Below are positions 5,811 to 8,024 of a stretch of DNA of 8,024 nucleotides, in pieces (positions within the stretch are counted from its first letter, which is position 1; each line of letters opens with the position of its first letter). The notes under the pieces were generated by a model, which made no database searches, was not told where the DNA came from, and saw nothing but the letters and a program-made list of their open reading frames with translations. The stretch is from positions 1 through 8,024 of the forward strand of contig JASFME010000098.1 in assembly GCA_050117725.1 (NCBI GenBank), given 5' to 3'. Made by a program: the position numbers and the translations under genes. The stretch is from JASFJH01 sp050117725 (lineage in GTDB: Bacteria > Pseudomonadota > Gammaproteobacteria > AKS1).

Positions 5811-6731
5811 ATGTCACTTAGTCGTCGAGCTTTTCTGCAAGCCATGCTGGCCGCGGCCTCAGGCCTGGTGCTGGCGCCCGTGCAGGGTGGGGTGGCTGTG
5901 GCAGCGCGTCGTCGCCTCATACCTTCGACGGGTGAATCTCTGCCCGTGATCGGCCTGGGCAGCTGGATTACGTTTGCGATTGATCCCGGTGATGAGGCCG
6001 AGTTATCGCAACGCGAACAGCTTCTGCGTGAATTTCTACGCCGCGGTGGCGGGGTGCTCGACTCCTCGCCGATGTACGGTACCGCCCAGGCGGTGATCGG
6101 GCGGTGTTTGCGCCGCATTGCTGATCACGAGGGACTGTTTGCCGCGACCAAGGTCTGGATCCGTGGTCAGCGCGAGGGCCTGCTGCAAATGGAGCAGTCA
6201 CGCGCACTGTGGGGTGTGCCGCGCATTGACCTGATGCAGGTGCACAACCTGCTGGACTGGCAAACTCATCTGCCACGGCTGCTGGCGATGAAGGCTGAGG
6301 GCAAGATCCGCTATGTCGGCGTGACCACCTCGCACGGTCGCCGTCACGAACGACTTGCCGAGATCATGCGCAGTCAGCCGCTGGATTTTGTGCAATTCAC
6401 CTACAACGTGCTGGACCGTGAGGCCGAGCAGGTCTTGCTGCCGCTGGCAGCGGACAGGGGTATTGCCGTGATCATCAACCGGCCATTCCGGCGTGGAGCT
6501 CTGTTCGGGCATGTCGGAAACACGCCCTTGCCTGGCTGGGCGGCCGAGATCGACTGTACTAACTGGGCGCAGGTGTTTTTGAAATTTATTGTGTCACACC
6601 CGGCGGTAACCTGTGTGATCCCCGCGACCTCCCGGCTCGATCATCTACAGCAAAATATGGCAGCCGCCTACGGGGCGCTGCCGGATGCCGGCTTACGGCA
6701 ACGGATCGTCGCCACTATCCGGGCGCTTTGA
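5811..6731 (+). CDS. Tat-exported aldo/keto reductase
   Basis: NAD(P)H-dependent carbonyl oxidoreductase of the aldo/keto reductase superfamily, 306 aa. The N-terminus MSLSRRAFLQ holds a twin-arginine motif (SRRAFL, 4-9), followed by a hydrophobic stretch (11-24) and an AVA-A cleavage site after residue 31, so the folded enzyme is predicted to reach the periplasm. The mature part reads as a TIM barrel: PVIGLGSW (45-52), then the catalytic tetrad D84 and Y89 in VLDSSPMYG, K114 in ATKVW, and H145 in MQVHNL. GKIRYVGVTTSH (164-175) and QFTYNVLDREAE (195-206) are typical later strands, and VTCVIPATSR (266-275) is the usual cofactor-binding end. All four catalytic residues are present. The substrate is unknown. 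Start chosen by Shine-Dalgarno and signal peptide. It is followed by an ABC exporter on the same strand after 92 bases, with no obvious terminator between them. Family call is firm; periplasmic location is inferred from the signal. Confidence 0.9.
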   Translation: MSLSRRAFLQAMLAAASGLVLAPVQGGVAVAARRRLIPSTGESLPVIGLGSWITFAIDPGDEAELSQREQLLREFLRRGGGVLDSSPMYGTAQAVIGRCLRRIADHEGLFAATKVWIRGQREGLLQMEQSRALWGVPRIDLMQVHNLLDWQTHLPRLLAMKAEGKIRYVGVTTSHGRRHERLAEIMRSQPLDFVQFTYNVLDREAEQVLLPLAADRGIAVIINRPFRRGALFGHVGNTPLPGWAAEIDCTNWAQVFLKFIVSHPAVTCVIPATSRLDHLQQNMAAAYGALPDAGLRQRIVATIRAL

Positions 6732-6753
6732 AGGTTCGGCCAACTTTCATGGC

Positions 6754-6781
6754 ATGACATTGACAGGCAGAGCCGTATAGT
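6754..6781 (+). promoter_or_regulatory. candidate promoter for the ABC exporter operon
   Basis: ATGACA (6754-6759) is spaced 16 bases from TATAGT (6776-6781). This is a fair sigma-70 pair and would start transcription near 6788, about 35 bases before the ATPase ATG. The exporter could also be read through from the reductase gene, as no terminator is seen between them. Confidence 0.45.
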
Positions 6782-6812
6782 AAAGCGCAGTATATGACTG
6801 GCTTATCATTGC

Positions 6813-6817
6813 AGGAG
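6813..6817 (+). promoter_or_regulatory. strong ribosome binding site of the ABC ATPase gene
   Basis: AGGAG lies 6 bases before the ATG at 6824. It is the best Shine-Dalgarno in the window and fixes this start. Confidence 0.8.
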
Positions 6818-6823
6818 TAGACA

Positions 6824-7567
6824 ATGCCTGAAGAATCACGCACACAACATGAACCTTTACCCCCGGGCACCGTGTTTCATGTCCATGGCGTGACCAAGAT
6901 CTACCACATGGGTGAGGTGCAGGTACAGGCATTGCGTGGCGTCGATCTTGACCTGTACAAGGGCGAGTTCATGGTACTGCTGGGTGCCTCGGGCAGTGGC
7001 AAGTCGACCTTGTTGAATATCCTCGGTGGCCTGGATACGCCAACGCAAGGGCATGTGTATTATGGTGATCGTGATCTGACACTGGCCTCTGATTATGATC
7101 TGACCCGGTATCGTCGCTATCATGTTGGTTTCGTTTTCCAGTTTTATAATCTGATACCGAGCCTGACAGCGCGCGAGAATGTTGCAGTCGTGACCGAGAT
7201 TGCACGTGAACCGATGGCGCCGGAAGAGGCATTGCGGCTGGTTGGGCTTGGTGATCGCCTGGATCACTTCCCCGCGCAGCTCTCCGGCGGTGAGCAACAA
7301 CGCGTGGCAATTGCCCGTGCCATCGCCAAGCAGCCGGATGTCCTGCTCTGTGATGAGCCGACCGGTGCACTCGATTCACAAACCGGTATAAAAGTGCTTG
7401 AGGCATTGCAGCGTGTCAACGAAGAGCTGGGAACTACCACAGCGGTGATCACGCATAATGCCGGTATAGCACAGATGGCGGATCGTGTTGTGCATCTTGC
7501 GGATGGGTGCATCAATGAGGTGTCTGTAAACACGAGAAAAGTCAGCCCGGCGGAGTTGAGCTGGTAA
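6824..7567 (+). CDS. ABC exporter ATP-binding protein, MacB/LolD class
   Basis: Cytoplasmic ATPase of an ABC system, 247 aa, in the usual range for this class. Motifs in order: Walker A GASGSGKS (54-61), Q-loop Q106 in VFQFYNLIPSLTARENV, signature LSGGEQQR (153-160), Walker B LLCDEP (174-179), D-loop ALD (182-184) and H-loop H211 in ITHN. The FQFYNL..LTARENV stretch and the DLTRYRRYHVGFVFQ region are typical of MacB, LolD and FtsE relatives that drive mechanotransmission-type exporters rather than importers. The C-terminal tail NTRKVSPAELSW fits the subgroup that pairs with FtsX-like permeases and an HlyD-type adaptor, as I recall it. All catalytic residues are present. It has a strong Shine-Dalgarno and ends 8 bases before the permease gene. 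Substrate is unknown. Confidence 0.94.
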   Translation: MPEESRTQHEPLPPGTVFHVHGVTKIYHMGEVQVQALRGVDLDLYKGEFMVLLGASGSGKSTLLNILGGLDTPTQGHVYYGDRDLTLASDYDLTRYRRYHVGFVFQFYNLIPSLTARENVAVVTEIAREPMAPEEALRLVGLGDRLDHFPAQLSGGEQQRVAIARAIAKQPDVLLCDEPTGALDSQTGIKVLEALQRVNEELGTTTAVITHNAGIAQMADRVVHLADGCINEVSVNTRKVSPAELSW

Positions 7568-7575
7568 ACCTGTTC

Positions 7576-8024
7576 ATGAGAGCAATCGATAAAAAACTCT
7601 GGCGGGAATTATGGGGTATGCGAATACAGGCGCTGGCGATCGCAATGGTCATCGTCAGCGGTGTTGGTATCTTCATCATGTCGCTGAGCGTACTCGATTC
7701 ACTGTTTGAAACCCGCGAGAACTATTATCGTTCACATCATTTTGCCCATGTCTTTGCTTCATTGAAGCGGGCTCCGTTGTCGATCGCCAGACGGATTGAG
7801 AACATTCCGGGTGTCGACAAGGTAGAAACGCGTGTGGTTGCCTACGTTAATATCGATGTCGAGGGATTCAGTGCTCCGGTAAGTGGCCATCTTTTATCGC
7901 TGCCGGATAACAGCCGCGGGCTGCTAAATCAAATCTACTTGCGCGAAGGACGATTGTTTGAAGTTGGTCGTGACAACGAGGTATTGCTCAGCGAGGAATT
8001 TGCCCATGCGCATGATCTGCGAAC
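7576..8024 (+). CDS. FtsX/MacB-like ABC exporter permease, 5' part cut by window edge
   Basis: Inner-membrane permease partner of the ATPase just upstream. Only the first 149 codons are in the window. A short amphipathic start (MRAIDKKLWRELWGMR) leads to TM1 (about 18-38, ALAIAMVIVSGVGIFIMSLSV). The following soluble part, including YYRSHHFAHVFASLKRAP (50-67), IENIPGVDKVETRVV (74-88) and YLREGRLFEVGRDNEVLLSEEFA (121-143), is the periplasmic core of the MacB type. FASLKRAP and IPGV..VETR are familiar from the long permeases with two FtsX domains. The start ATG is 8 bases past the ATPase stop with only a weak purine stretch (GGAGTTGAG) inside the upstream gene, so translational coupling is likely. 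How many FtsX domains it has cannot be seen here. Confidence 0.9.
   Translation, partial: MRAIDKKLWRELWGMRIQALAIAMVIVSGVGIFIMSLSVLDSLFETRENYYRSHHFAHVFASLKRAPLSIARRIENIPGVDKVETRVVAYVNIDVEGFSAPVSGHLLSLPDNSRGLLNQIYLREGRLFEVGRDNEVLLSEEFAHAHDLR

Noticed and set aside
6738..6753. GGCCAACTTT shared with the minus strand near 3627-3636
   Set aside because: A 10-base match is expected by chance many times in a window of this size, and the contexts differ.
6760..6781. Perfect TTGACA next to TATAGT before the ABC ATPase gene
   Set aside because: The spacing is only 10 bases, too short for sigma-70. The overlapping ATGACA at 6754 gives 16 bases and is preferred.
6824..8024. Calling the exporter MacB (macrolide export)
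   Set aside because: In MacB the ATPase and permease are one fused protein. Here they are separate genes and the permease start resembles the long two-domain FtsX type, so no substrate is assigned.

Overview
The window looks like a chromosomal stretch from a gammaproteobacterium of moderate GC content. The main reasons are a BioA that matches the enterobacterial enzyme closely and a stand-alone elongation factor G of the second type found in Vibrio and related Gammaproteobacteria. I see no phage, transposon, CRISPR or tRNA signal. No wholly new system is evident; the more unusual points are regulatory or concern protein export.

Left half, minus strand. In transcription order (right to left) there is a membrane-bound diguanylate cyclase (5484 to 3727), a noncoding stretch of about 440 bases, an EF-G paralogue (3282 to 1198), a strong intrinsic terminator (1172 to 1132), and bioA (1113 down to the window edge, where it is cut). 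fusA has its own promoter, a consensus -10 followed by a GC-only discriminator, and a short hairpin lies at the expected 5' end of its mRNA. bioA begins only 18 bases past the terminator's T run and has almost no room for a leader.

Centre. Bases 5485-5810 are a divergent control region. It holds a TATAAT box for the cyclase, a palindrome just upstream of that box, and a GC-rich group of inverted and direct repeats in front of the rightward gene.

Right half, plus strand. A Tat-exported aldo/keto reductase (5811-6731) with its catalytic tetrad intact is followed, after a 92-base gap with its own candidate promoter, by the ATPase (6824-7567) and the start of the permease (7576 to edge) of an ABC exporter of the FtsX/MacB class. 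ATPase and permease lie 8 bases apart and are surely one operon. The third component expected for such exporters, an HlyD-type adaptor, would lie beyond the right edge.

The genes do not form one obvious pathway. They cover biotin synthesis, translation elongation, c-di-GMP signalling, a periplasmic redox enzyme and an envelope exporter. Only the ATPase-permease pair is a firm functional unit.
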